From: Deltaproteobacteria bacterium
GTDB lineage: Bacteria; Desulfobacterota; DSM-4660; Desulfatiglandales; HGW-15
Direction of reading: 5' to 3'
NCBI GenBank assembly: GCA_020060215.1
Contig: JAGVAP010000139.1
Coordinates: forward strand, 1 to 51,758
DNA: 51,758 nt
The position numbers and the translations under genes are program-made. The notes beneath the pieces are model-generated. The model was not told the DNA's origin. It worked only from the letters and a program-made list of their open reading frames with translations, and searched no databases. This document shows positions 1-6,970 of this stretch, one piece after another; positions within the stretch are counted from its first letter, which is position 1, and each line of letters begins with the position of its first letter.

Positions 1-1822
1 CCCTGTTCTCCTGGTCCAGGATGTCGAGTCCGTCGATCAGCATGAACTGGAGGCCCGTGAGCTTCGAGAGGACGGACTGGAGCACGATGCCGGCCCTGAA
101 CCGTTCGCTCGCCGAGACAAGCCGGATGCCGGTCCTCGTCCCCAGGCCGTGATCGATGAGGAAGAGATCCACGTCCTCGTTCACATGCATCTCCATGGAG
201 TACTTGCCCCCGGAGATTCCTTCCATGGCTTGGGCAAGGGACGCGTTCAGGGACTTGACCGCGGATGAGAGGAGATCGGCCATAATGCCCTTGGGGGAGA
301 AGGCGAGGGTGAGGATTTCAAGCATGTCGAGTTTCTTCTCCATGGCGGCTTTCTTCTCGGTCTGCTCCGCCAGCGTGAGGAGATTCCTCATCCTCTCCAG
401 TTCCCCCTGGAGCCGGTTGACCTCTTCCTTGATGCGCTCGGTTTCGGCGATCTTCTCCTGGTCGAGGCCTGAAAGGATCCTCTCGGCCTTTTGGTTCTTC
501 GCTTCGATCTCGGCGATTCGGGAGAGCGCCTCTTCATGGCGCTTCCTCCGAAGAAGCAGTTCCGAGATCTGAGCGTCAATCTTCGGGATCTCCCTTTCGG
601 ATTCCCGCTGAAGGCCGGAGTTTTCTTCGATCTTCTGTTGAAGCTGGGCTCTCGTTGAGTGGATCTCCTGGGTCTCGGACTGCAAGGCGCTACTGATCTT
701 GGAAACGGCCGCGAGCAGTTCGGCGCTCTTGCACTTGATGGAGGTGGCCTTCGGGCCGGAGGAGATTTCGAGGAGCACGGGGCAGGCGCCGTCGAAGCTC
801 TGGAACTTTTTCTGGATGGCGTTCTTCCTCGTTTCCTCGGCATTGAGCAGAGACATCTTGCTCTCGAGATCCTTCCGGGACTTGTCCAAGCCCTCGATCG
901 ACCGGAGAACCCCGATCCTTGTTTCTTGGAGCTGTTTCAGTTGATTTGCCGTTGCTGCCTTGTCGAAGCCATTCGTCTCGCTTCGGAGCTGCTCAAGGGT
1001 GGAAGAGGCATCCTCCGTCTCCTTTTCGAGTTGCCGCTTTTCCGCGACCGCCATGCCCTTGAGTTCCCCCAGACGGGTGTGGAGTCCGTTCAGCCTCTTC
1101 TGGATCTCCTCCACCTTTTCCCTGGTTCCTTGAATGGTCACGTCCTCTGGAAGCTCGCCTGTCAGGACGATTGCTTTCATCTCCCTCTTGAGGAGCCTTC
1201 TCTCGTCGAATGCCTGCTGATAGGCCTGCTCCAGGGATTCGGGGATCTCTCCGAGAATGGAAAGGAGATCTCCTTCGGGATCGATGTTGTGTTTCCGGCA
1301 AAGATCGGGTTTGTCCCTGAGCCAGGATTTGAGGTGCGCTTCGATGTTCTCTCTCGTTACCCGGAGACCGAGGAGGTCGAAAACGATTCTCTTTTTCTCG
1401 TCCGGGTGGAGGGAGAAGAAATGGCCTGTGTCGAAAAGCGCTGAGAGCACTTCCTTACTCGTCCCCAGTTTCTTTGCGACCTCTTCGGGCCTGGGGGAGC
1501 ACTCCTTGAGCTCAGGCCTGTGGACGATCTTCAATCCTTTCCGGCCACGGGATGCCGGCACGGCCGCCCCGTTCTGGAAAGGAAGGTCCACGGCCAGATC
1601 GATTCTGAAGTCGTTGCTCCCCTGCCGGGCAAGGGCGGATCGTTCCCTCCAGCCAGGGTTGAAGCCGTTACACCTGCCGGTGAAGGCCATCTCCATGGCC
1701 TCAGCGATCGAGGATTTCCCCGATGCGTTGGGGCCGAAGATGAAATTGACCGGTTTCTCGAAGGTGAGCTCCAGATCCTGGAAACACCTGAAATCGTGAA
1801 GCCTCAGTTGATCGACTCTCAT
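1..1822 (-). CDS. SbcC/RecF-like coiled-coil ATPase, 3' end cut by window edge
   Basis: 607 codons are visible and the frame is open to base 1, so the C-terminus is missing. The N-terminus (RLHDFRCFQDLELTF, then GPNASGKSS at residues 30-38) is the RecF/SbcC/SMC-type Walker A region. The middle (roughly 190-480) is rich in Glu, Lys, Gln and Leu and looks like a long coiled coil. Near residues 560-575 there is an ABC-signature-like stretch (LVSASERFRAG), and MLIDGLDILD at 594-603 is Walker B-like. Such ATPases act in DNA end processing or recombination, often with a nuclease; the Cas4/AddB-like nuclease three genes upstream is a candidate partner (inference). The start ATG has a GGAGG site. It lies 33 bases after the Sak4-like gene, probably in the same operon. 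Confidence 0.85.
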   Translation of the reverse strand, partial: MRVDQLRLHDFRCFQDLELTFEKPVNFIFGPNASGKSSIAEAMEMAFTGRCNGFNPGWRERSALARQGSNDFRIDLAVDLPFQNGAAVPASRGRKGLKIVHRPELKECSPRPEEVAKKLGTSKEVLSALFDTGHFFSLHPDEKKRIVFDLLGLRVTRENIEAHLKSWLRDKPDLCRKHNIDPEGDLLSILGEIPESLEQAYQQAFDERRLLKREMKAIVLTGELPEDVTIQGTREKVEEIQKRLNGLHTRLGELKGMAVAEKRQLEKETEDASSTLEQLRSETNGFDKAATANQLKQLQETRIGVLRSIEGLDKSRKDLESKMSLLNAEETRKNAIQKKFQSFDGACPVLLEISSGPKATSIKCKSAELLAAVSKISSALQSETQEIHSTRAQLQQKIEENSGLQRESEREIPKIDAQISELLLRRKRHEEALSRIAEIEAKNQKAERILSGLDQEKIAETERIKEEVNRLQGELERMRNLLTLAEQTEKKAAMEKKLDMLEILTLAFSPKGIMADLLSSAVKSLNASLAQAMEGISGGKYSMEMHVNEDVDLFLIDHGLGTRTGIRLVSASERFRAGIVLQSVLSKLTGLQFMLIDGLDILDQENR

Positions 1823-1855
1823 CGCCGCCCCTCCTTTCGCCGGATGGAAGATCTC

Positions 1856-2998
1856 TCAGAAGTAATTGAACTCCTGTGCCTGGCCCTGGGCCGAATCCGC
1901 GGGTTGGGCGCCGGGCGCGGCCTCTTTCCCGTTTGCCTCCGGCGTTTCTTTTGCCTCCGTCTTGGAGCCGATCTCCGAGAGGATCCTCTTGAACTCTTCG
2001 AGGCGTTCATTGTTCTTGAGCGAATTGAGGATCTTGATCTGCTCCTCGCGCTGGGCCGGCGTCATCTCCTTCATGGACTGGATCGCGTACTTGCGGTGGC
2101 AATAGGCCTTGTAGGACTCCCTGCTGATGCCGAAGGAGCAGAGCCTTGCGAAGAGAAACCGGAGGCCGTTTCCTCCGCCGATCGGTTCTTGCTTCGGTGC
2201 GGCGGGTTTCTTATCTTCGTTTGCGGCAGGTTCGGGGGTCTTGGAAGGAGCGTCCGGCTTCGGCTCCCGGCCCTTGCCCTCGTTCTCCTGTCTCTCGATC
2301 TTCGCCGGCTCTTCACTGACCTTCCCTTCCTCCAGCCAACGGATAAGGGATCTGCCCGTTTCCTTGTTTGGCTTGAAGAACTTCCCGTCGAAAAGGGATG
2401 TCCTGTCCTTGCCGGCCGAGGCCACGTGATCGAGGTCGAGATCCAGAAACAGGGTGAACTCATACTCCATGCCGTCCCGCTGGATGGGGTTCATGCCGAG
2501 CTTCTTGACCACGGTCTTCCCGTTCTCCGTAACCTGGGTATATTCCATCTTGGAACGCATGGTGGCGATGATGTGGCACGGGGACTGGAGCATGGCCTCC
2601 ACGAGCTGGTTGTGCTTGGGCGTGACCTTCCGCCAAGCGGCCCAGCTGTTGCCGCTCCGGTCCGAGAGGTGACCATGAAGATCGAGGAGCCCGCCTTCCC
2701 CGGACCAGGCGTGGGAGAGGGAATCGATGATGATGACGCCGTATCCTGCCGACTCGGCCGTCTTCACCGCCTCGGTGTATTTCTCGGGCTCGAAGGGGGA
2801 GGTGATGGAGCAGACATCGTATTCCCCGAGATGAGCATAGAGCTCGCCCGAACCCCTCTCCGTGTCGATGAGCGCTACCTTCCCGCCTATGCCGAATGCG
2901 ATCAGGAGCGCCGAATAGGTCTTCCCCGATCCTGCAGGTCCGGCGATGCCGAGCCGGAGTTTACTCATCCTTCTTTCCGCCTTGTGGAATTGCAGCAT
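1856..2998 (-). CDS. Sak4-like RecA-fold phage recombination ATPase
   Basis: 380 aa from the chosen ATG, which has GGGAGG five bases upstream; a longer frame lacks a ribosome site. The N-terminus MLQFHKAER is typical of phage Sak4-type single-strand annealing or RecA-like proteins. Walker A GPAGSGKT spans residues 20-27, and IIIDSLSHAW contains the Walker B Asp at 92. Residues about 230-290 are a charged, Pro/Lys-rich linker. The last 100 residues hold a small helical domain (GISRESYKAYCHRKY) resembling C-terminal domains found on ERF/RecT-type annealing proteins. The role is inferred as homologous strand annealing during element replication or integration. It sits in a leftward operon with an exonuclease-like protein and an SbcC-like ATPase, a common phage recombination set. 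Confidence 0.8.
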   Translation of the reverse strand: MLQFHKAERRMSKLRLGIAGPAGSGKTYSALLIAFGIGGKVALIDTERGSGELYAHLGEYDVCSITSPFEPEKYTEAVKTAESAGYGVIIIDSLSHAWSGEGGLLDLHGHLSDRSGNSWAAWRKVTPKHNQLVEAMLQSPCHIIATMRSKMEYTQVTENGKTVVKKLGMNPIQRDGMEYEFTLFLDLDLDHVASAGKDRTSLFDGKFFKPNKETGRSLIRWLEEGKVSEEPAKIERQENEGKGREPKPDAPSKTPEPAANEDKKPAAPKQEPIGGGNGLRFLFARLCSFGISRESYKAYCHRKYAIQSMKEMTPAQREEQIKILNSLKNNERLEEFKRILSEIGSKTEAKETPEANGKEAAPGAQPADSAQGQAQEFNYF

Positions 2999-3012
2999 GA
3001 TTGCCTCCCTTC

Positions 3013-3134
3013 TCTGCGGCTTCGCCAAAAGATCGTCTGCTGTGTTGCGCTTCGTCTTTCGTCGCTGCGACGTACTTCATCGTGTACGCCTCACTCCTCG
3101 TTCCTCGCGCGCCTTGCATCCGGCTCTTTTTGCT
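3013..3134 (-). repeat. Possible dispersed Desulfobacterota intergenic repeat
   Basis: On the minus strand this stretch contains GATGCAAGGCGCGCGAGGAA, GAGGAGTGAGGCGTAC and GTCGCAGCGACGAAAGACG. From memory these match a repeat seen widely between genes in deltaproteobacterial genomes; this is a recollection, not a search result. It supplies the 3' end and stop codon of the small gene at 3091-3267 and fills the space before the Sak4-like gene. Confidence 0.4.
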
Positions 3135-3267
3135 GTGCCGCCTCTTTCGTCGGTTTCTCACGATTCCTTCTTCCCCGTCGCTCGGGCTTCAGCTCCCTGA
3201 AGGCCTGAAGGTCGACGATCATCGATTTCTTACCCTTGAGCTTTCCGATCATGATGAGCCTTCTCAT
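3091..3267 (-). CDS. Small basic hypothetical protein, 3' end probably altered by a repeat
   Basis: 58 aa starting MRRLIMIGKLKGKKSM, with AAAGGAGG seven bases before the ATG, so translation is plausible. The C-terminal third (about 25 residues) is very Arg/Glu-rich and is encoded by sequence resembling a dispersed repeat, so the original gene may have been longer. No domain is recognised. It sits between the nuclease and the Sak4-like gene in the same direction, 34 bases after the nuclease stop. Confidence 0.45.
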   Translation of the reverse strand: MRRLIMIGKLKGKKSMIVDLQAFRELKPERRGRRNREKPTKEAAQQKEPDARRARNEE

Positions 3268-3301
3268 CCGGATCCCTCCTTTCGATTCAGGACAGCTCCA
3301 A

Positions 3302-4132
3302 TCAGATCCGGACAAGGTTCCTCTCCCGGAGATCCTCGAGCGCCTTGGTTCCGAACTTCTCCTTCACGCCGTCCGCATCCCTGGCACAAAGAACTCTGTA
3401 GTCGCACCAGCTGCAGTGGATGCCGGGGTTGGGGTAGAAACGTCCGTCCAGGATGTTTCGAGTCACGGTCCTGACGACGCGGAAGAGGTCGATGAAGTCC
3501 TCGGTCTTCCTCTCCTGGTGTTGCCAGTGGATGTAGGGCTTCTTGTTCTTGATAATGTTCGCGTAGCTCACCTGGATCCCTTCCGAGGCATGGTCTTCCA
3601 GGAACCGAAGCCAATAGGCATAGCAGGTGAGCTCGATGGATGTCGTTGCGGCGAAATCGTCGGGCTTCCGTGTCTTGGTCTTGATCTCCACCGCCCGCAT
3701 CGCTTCGTAAGGCCGGTCGATCAGGTCTATGATGCCGACAAGGTCCACATCATCGAGCACCTCCCCGCTATCCATGTCGAGCACCGGGAGGGCGAAGCGA
3801 TATTCCACTTCGGAAGGATCGAGGGAAGTCTCCCTCAGGAAGAGGCGCGCGAATTGAAGCGACTCCTGCTTGCCGCTCTCGATCTCCCGCTCGGTCGTGA
3901 AATCCGTATTCTCCAGGTTGAATGGAGACCAGAACTCCTCGAGCACGCGATCGAGATCGCAGGGCTCGTTCTGCATATTCTTGGTGAAGTGCGAAGCGAT
4001 GAGGTGATGAGTGGATCTCCCCACGAGGAGATCGGCGGAGGTCCTGATCGGTTTGAGTCTCAATTCATAACCGAGAAAGTACCTCTGCGGGCAGGTGATG
4101 AAGCTCGTGAGACTGGATTTCGATATCTTCAT
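3302..4132 (-). CDS. Cas4/AddB-like Fe-S PD-(D/E)XK nuclease
   Basis: 276 aa. It opens MKISKSSLTSFITCPQRY, the usual start of Cas4/RecB-family nucleases, with Cys14 as the first cluster ligand. Further landmarks are GRSTHH (38-43), Asp136 in GIIDLID, the E-x-K pair Glu149/Lys151 in VEIKTK, and a QxxxY-like motif around 167-171 with Glu in place of Gln. The C-terminus has C240, C243 and C249 (HCSWCDYRVLC), completing a four-cysteine iron-sulfur set as in AddB and Cas4. It is expected to be a DNA exonuclease or end-processing enzyme. There is no cas1, cas2 or CRISPR array here; the context is a phage recombination operon. The start has GGGAGG upstream. Confidence 0.85.
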   Translation of the reverse strand: MKISKSSLTSFITCPQRYFLGYELRLKPIRTSADLLVGRSTHHLIASHFTKNMQNEPCDLDRVLEEFWSPFNLENTDFTTEREIESGKQESLQFARLFLRETSLDPSEVEYRFALPVLDMDSGEVLDDVDLVGIIDLIDRPYEAMRAVEIKTKTRKPDDFAATTSIELTCYAYWLRFLEDHASEGIQVSYANIIKNKKPYIHWQHQERKTEDFIDLFRVVRTVTRNILDGRFYPNPGIHCSWCDYRVLCARDADGVKEKFGTKALEDLRERNLVRI

Positions 4133-4189
4133 GACAACGTTTCCCTCCCTTCCCTTGCGACATTCACCCGACCACAGGTAAGAACCGAA

Positions 4190-4209
4190 CTGCCGCTACA
4201 AAGCGGCAG
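4190..4209. other. 8-bp perfect hairpin before the nuclease gene
   Basis: CTGCCGCT and AGCGGCAG form an 8-bp stem around a four-base ACAA loop, in the 86-base gap between the 99-aa gene and the nuclease gene. No T-run follows on either strand, so an intrinsic terminator is unlikely. An attenuating, processing or protein-binding site is possible. Confidence 0.5.
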
Positions 4210-4218
4210 CAACGAGTT

Positions 4219-4518
4219 TCAGGAGAGGTCGGTCAGATTCTCCTGCGGCGCATAACGCCCAGGGGCGAGCCTGCCCAGGAACCTCTCCACTGCGGGGTAG
4301 GTCTTCTTCCGTCCTCCTCGGCTCTTGAGATTTCTCAGGGCGTCCCGGTAGACCTCCTCCATGTTCCGGATGATCGCCTCCACGAGGTCCTCGTCCGCAC
4401 TGTGGATGAGGAAGATCGCCTCCAGGGAGAGGGTCAGTTCGAGAAAGGTCTCGCTCACGATTGCGATCGTCTTTTCCTGCTCATGGTCCTTCTTAACGTT
4501 GTCCGCGCTTCTTGCCAT
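4219..4518 (-). CDS. Hypothetical 99-aa element protein
   Basis: 99 aa, mostly helical in character, with a hydrophobic-acidic middle (FLELTLSLEAIFLIHSADED) and a basic C-terminal third. The ATG has a strong GGAGGAGGGG site. No family is recognised. It is preceded by a 34-bp box (4561-4594) that also occurs before the excisionase gene, so it may start a separately controlled transcript that continues into the nuclease and recombination genes. Confidence 0.6.
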   Translation of the reverse strand: MARSADNVKKDHEQEKTIAIVSETFLELTLSLEAIFLIHSADEDLVEAIIRNMEEVYRDALRNLKSRGGRKKTYPAVERFLGRLAPGRYAPQENLTDLS

Positions 4519-4560
4519 TCAGAACCCCTCCTCCCGGGTGCGAAAAAATGGCTTCTGATG

Positions 4561-4594
4561 GAGTAATGTCAGCGGGGGTCCGAAAGGGGACAAA
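4561..4594 (-). promoter_or_regulatory. Bipartite 34-bp box, copy A
   Basis: Read on the minus strand it is TTTGTCCCCTTT, 10 variable bases, then CTGACATTACTC. It ends 42 bases before the ATG of the 99-aa gene. Copy B at 6533-6566 on the plus strand has the same total length and both 12-base flanks identical, with 5 of 10 spacer bases matching. It could be a promoter for an element-specific sigma factor, an operator, or a REP-type repeat remnant. Confidence 0.6.
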
Positions 4595-4601
4595 AAATCT
4601 T

Positions 4602-5417
4602 TCATCGGGGATCATTTTTTTTGAGGAGGTCGCAAACGAGCTCGGCCATGGTGAGATCTTCGCGATTCAGGCCAAGGCCTTTGGCGGAGGCCTTCCTTGT
4701 TTTTTGGAGATAGGCCTCCATTGCCTTCATGGCCCTCTGTCTCATCTTCTTGATCTTCTGGTAGGAATCAGCGCTGCCGGCGATCTCCGCCAGGGGTCGC
4801 TTGGAGATCTTGGAGCCGAGGATCACGAGCTTGTCCCGCTCGGTGATGACACCCTCCTTCACGAAGAAGTCCAGGAAGCGGATGGCATCCTCCAGGTCGA
4901 CGCGGGTTCCGCCTTTTTCGATGACCGGGAGTGGTTGATAGATCTGATCTTCTGAAAGCTCCTCCCTCCCGGAGGCCTCCCGGATCCGCTCACTGACCCA
5001 GCGTCTCATGAGGTTCCGGACCCGCCCTATGATGCGGCTTGCCGCCTTCTCTTTGATCAGCGCTCCGGTTCTCAACTCCTCCAGGAGAAAGAGAGAGATC
5101 TGCTGGAGAATCTCGTCGGGTTCGAGGTGAATGAGTTTCTTTCTGGCGATCGCGTAGGTCTTCACGATCGCGGGCGTGAAGAGAACGATGAAGAGACTCG
5201 CCAGGAGGTCGTAAGGAGGTCCTCGCCTGTAACCGAGAACGAGGGATGTGAGGATCGAATCCTTGGTCTCGTACTCTTTGTTTTGCTGGTGGAAGAAATT
5301 GATCAGGTCAAAGGGGGTGGGGAATCGGGCGAGCAGGGGATGTACCTCTCTCAACCTCCGGTAGAGACACCTGAACGGAGGGGAGTCGAGGTCCTCCCTG
5401 ATTCGTCTCAGCTCCAA
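4602..5417 (-). CDS. Sigma-70-like transcription factor of the element
   Basis: 271 aa from a TTG start that has no clear ribosome site, so the start is uncertain; a hairpin (5423-5448) lies just before it. The C-terminal part (ERDKLVILGSKISKRPLAEI, then a segment ending KKMRQRAMKAMEAYL, about 195-240) resembles sigma region 4 with its helix-turn-helix. The N-terminal half (about 55-115, LLASLFIVLFTPAIVKTYAI) may correspond to region 2. The likely role is directing RNA polymerase to element promoters. A divergent DNA-binding protein unrelated to sigma is the alternative. The bipartite box lies immediately downstream of its stop and again before the excisionase gene, making those boxes candidate targets. 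Confidence 0.55.
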   Translation of the reverse strand: MELRRIREDLDSPPFRCLYRRLREVHPLLARFPTPFDLINFFHQQNKEYETKDSILTSLVLGYRRGPPYDLLASLFIVLFTPAIVKTYAIARKKLIHLEPDEILQQISLFLLEELRTGALIKEKAASRIIGRVRNLMRRWVSERIREASGREELSEDQIYQPLPVIEKGGTRVDLEDAIRFLDFFVKEGVITERDKLVILGSKISKRPLAEIAGSADSYQKIKKMRQRAMKAMEAYLQKTRKASAKGLGLNREDLTMAELVCDLLKKNDPR

Positions 5418-5422
5418 GATAC

Positions 5423-5448
5423 AAGCCCGGCGCTGAAAGCGTGGGCTT
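5423..5448. other. Imperfect hairpin before the sigma-like gene
   Basis: Outer arms AAGCCC and GGGCTT and inner arms CGCT and AGCG surround a GAA loop, with small mismatches between. On the minus strand it sits 6-31 bases 5' of the TTG start of the sigma-like gene, so it could mask the start region or mean that the start is misplaced. Confidence 0.4.
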
Positions 5449-5482
5449 CGAGAACCTCGGAGCTTTCGATTTGAGGGTTAGA

Positions 5483-5731
5483 TTAGAATTGAATGACGGC
5501 TTTACACTTCCTGCACTTGACGGTGACCAGATACCCAAGAGTTCTGGTCATACTCATGCCGCAAGCACAGCGGACCTCGGCGACAATCCTCTTCGTCCTT
5601 GCCTCCACCAGGACCTTGGCTTTCACCTTTCTGCCGCATACGCAGAGGTGATCGAGCCTCAGCTCAGGAAGCGGGGGCCTGGCTATGCGGGCAAGCTTCT
5701 TCCCGTCGTTCGGACAGCGACACTCGTACAT
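5483..5731 (-). CDS. Zinc-ribbon small protein
   Basis: 82 aa beginning MYECRCPNDGKKLARI. Cysteines occur as CRC, CVC, CAC and a final CRKC, consistent with one or two zinc ribbons. The N-terminus resembles Com-type small zinc-binding proteins of Mu-like phages, but the rest does not allow a firm family call. It is the first gene of the leftward element operon, 65 bases before the sigma-like gene. No strong ribosome site is seen before the ATG. Confidence 0.55.
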   Translation of the reverse strand: MYECRCPNDGKKLARIARPPLPELRLDHLCVCGRKVKAKVLVEARTKRIVAEVRCACGMSMTRTLGYLVTVKCRKCKAVIQF

Positions 5732-5829
5732 GGCTAATGACCAGAGGGATCGATTGGTTGATGAACCGGGAAGCGGAGATCGCAGAAGGGAGGAAAGGGA
5801 GCGTGGTCTTAAAGGGGCATTTCTGCCGT

Positions 5830-6057
5830 TCTAATTCTGGTCAAAGATGACCCGAACCGATGGGCCGGCGGCATTACGGGTTTGTCGCACCCAAGAAACT
5901 CGAACCGAGTGAGGAGGAGGCCGGGGGAGAACCGCTTCATGCAGGATCTCTCCCGATCGTAAGGCTGGAGTCGTTTCACCTGACCGAAAAGACTGCTCCC
6001 GGATCCGCTCTCATCCTCACCCTCGTTGCGACCTTCTTGGGTTTGATCAGAATTAGA
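5830..6057. repeat. Separated inverted repeat TTTGAYCAGAATTAGA
   Basis: The minus strand at 5845-5830 reads TTTGACCAGAATTAGA and the plus strand at 6042-6057 reads TTTGATCAGAATTAGA, 15 of 16 bases matching and facing each other about 200 bp apart. This suits a looping regulator or divergent promoter elements in the element control region. Confidence 0.55.
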
Positions 6058-6372
6058 CCGTGGAGTGCTCCTTCCCTGCCCTTGCGAAAAAACGAATCCC
6101 TCAATTTTGAACTCAGTTTCCGTTTCCCATTGGGAGGTCCTCCTGCAAACCTCCCCCTCTCGACTTCTCAAGACCTCCTTTCTCGTGTTCGAAGCGATTT
6201 CGCTCCGAAAACGGCTCTTGCTCGGGACCTCTATTAAAGCAGGTTTCATGCCTGCATTGCGGGGCAAAGACTTCGTATCTACGTATGAAGAATAGGTATC
6301 GGAAACTCGTTGCTAAGTGGATAGTTGAGTCATCCGGAAGACCTCTGCGGAGGGAGCGCAGGCAACCATGTT

Positions 6373-6414
6373 TGCACTGAAATCTGTGCAGCCCTTTGCA
6401 CAAGAAATTGTGCA
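6373..6414. promoter_or_regulatory. Tandem 18-bp dyad operators (TGCAC half-sites)
   Basis: Two dyads, each 18 bp long, have centres 24 bp apart: 6373-6390 (TGCAC-N8-GTGCA) and 6397-6414 (TGCACAAgaaaTTGTGCA). The four half-sites share TGCAC followed by A or T. This resembles paired phage repressor operators. They lie about 185 bp before the excisionase gene. Confidence 0.65.
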
Positions 6415-6532
6415 TTCTGGTCAGCCGGAGGGGAAAAGCCGCACTCAACTTCACCCCCCATCCTGAGGATGCCCAGCCTTCTGATCCGCTCTCCCGGTTC
6501 CCTGAAAAAAATCTCTGCGAACATGAAAAAAC

Positions 6533-6566
6533 TTTGTCCCCTTTGAGGTCCCCCCTGACATTACTC
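6533..6566 (+). promoter_or_regulatory. Bipartite 34-bp box, copy B
   Basis: TTTGTCCCCTTT, ten bases, then CTGACATTACTC, ending 32 bases before the excisionase ATG at 6599. It matches copy A (4561-4594, opposite strand) at 29 of 34 positions, with the differences confined to the spacer. Both copies point toward a gene start. Confidence 0.6.
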
Positions 6567-6598
6567 AGGTAGGAAACAAGAAATTGGTGAGGCTGACA

Positions 6599-6805
6599 AT
6601 GATGCAAGCGACAAGTGAAAAGCCGGATAGGCGGATGATGGGGATCGAGGAACTGGCCGAGTACATCGGACTCAAGCCCCAGACCATCAGGAACAGGATC
6701 AGTCTGGGGACGTTCCCGATTCCCACCAAAAAGATCGGAAGGCTTTTGAAATGGGACAGGAAAGAAGTGGATCAATATCTTGACCGGCTCCCGCGGGTAA
6801 ACTGA
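6599..6805 (+). CDS. Excisionase-like MerR-type helix-turn-helix protein
   Basis: 68 aa from the ATG at 6599, which has GGTGAGG six bases upstream; a longer TTG start at 6584 would bury that site. The core GIEELAEYIGLKPQTIRNRI, followed by KKIGRLLKWDRKEVDQYL, is the winged HTH typical of excisionase/AlpA-like proteins. It is expected to bind near the attachment site and direct the recombinase toward excision. The recombinase gene follows in the same direction after 165 bases. Confidence 0.8.
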   Translation: MMQATSEKPDRRMMGIEELAEYIGLKPQTIRNRISLGTFPIPTKKIGRLLKWDRKEVDQYLDRLPRVN

Positions 6806-6858
6806 TTGACAAGACGGGGGTGTGCTAGGTAGCCTTTTTCCAGGTTTCCCCTTTGAAA

Positions 6859-6903
6859 ATTCTCCCCCCCAAGAAGCGTGGAAGGGGGAGAATAGGGGAG
6901 AAT
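6859..6903. repeat. ATTCTCCCC repeats between excisionase and recombinase genes
   Basis: ATTCTCCCCC (6859-6868) and GGGGGAGAAT (6884-6893) form a perfect 10-bp inverted repeat. GGGGAGAAT then recurs directly at 6895-6903, a 10-bp period. Helically phased copies beside int are typical of recombinase arm or excisionase binding sites. Confidence 0.5.
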
Positions 6904-6970
6904 GGAAAGGAGGTGATGCCACGGTTTGCCTGTCTTGCCAATTCCTTTCGAGTAGAAAGGAGTTGTGCGA

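Larger units (their letters stand above)
5732..6598. promoter_or_regulatory. Element control region without a convincing gene
   Basis: This 867-bp divergent region separates the leftward operon from the rightward excisionase-recombinase pair. Open frames here lack ribosome sites and have low-complexity Pro/Leu/Ser composition, so none is called. It contains a separated inverted repeat (5830-5845 with 6042-6057), tandem TGCAC dyads (6373-6414), and copy B of the bipartite box (6533-6566). It probably holds the divergent promoters and repressor sites; no repressor gene is visible in the window. Confidence 0.6.

Noticed and set aside
2961..3161. Small minus-strand ORF between the 58-aa gene and the Sak4-like gene
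   Set aside because: It consists mainly of repeat-like sequence, overlaps the Sak4-like start, and has no convincing family or start site.
1520..3208. 562-codon plus-strand frame opposite the two ATPase genes
   Set aside because: The minus strand encodes clear Walker motifs in two proteins; the plus frame is an antisense shadow.
3302..4132. Possible CRISPR-Cas locus because of the Cas4-like nuclease
   Set aside because: No cas1 or cas2 and no regularly spaced direct repeats are visible; the nuclease fits a phage recombination operon.
5860..6237. 125-codon plus-strand ORF in the element control region
   Set aside because: There is no ribosome site, composition is Leu/Pro/Ser-rich and near random, and it overlaps the inverted repeat and other control signals.
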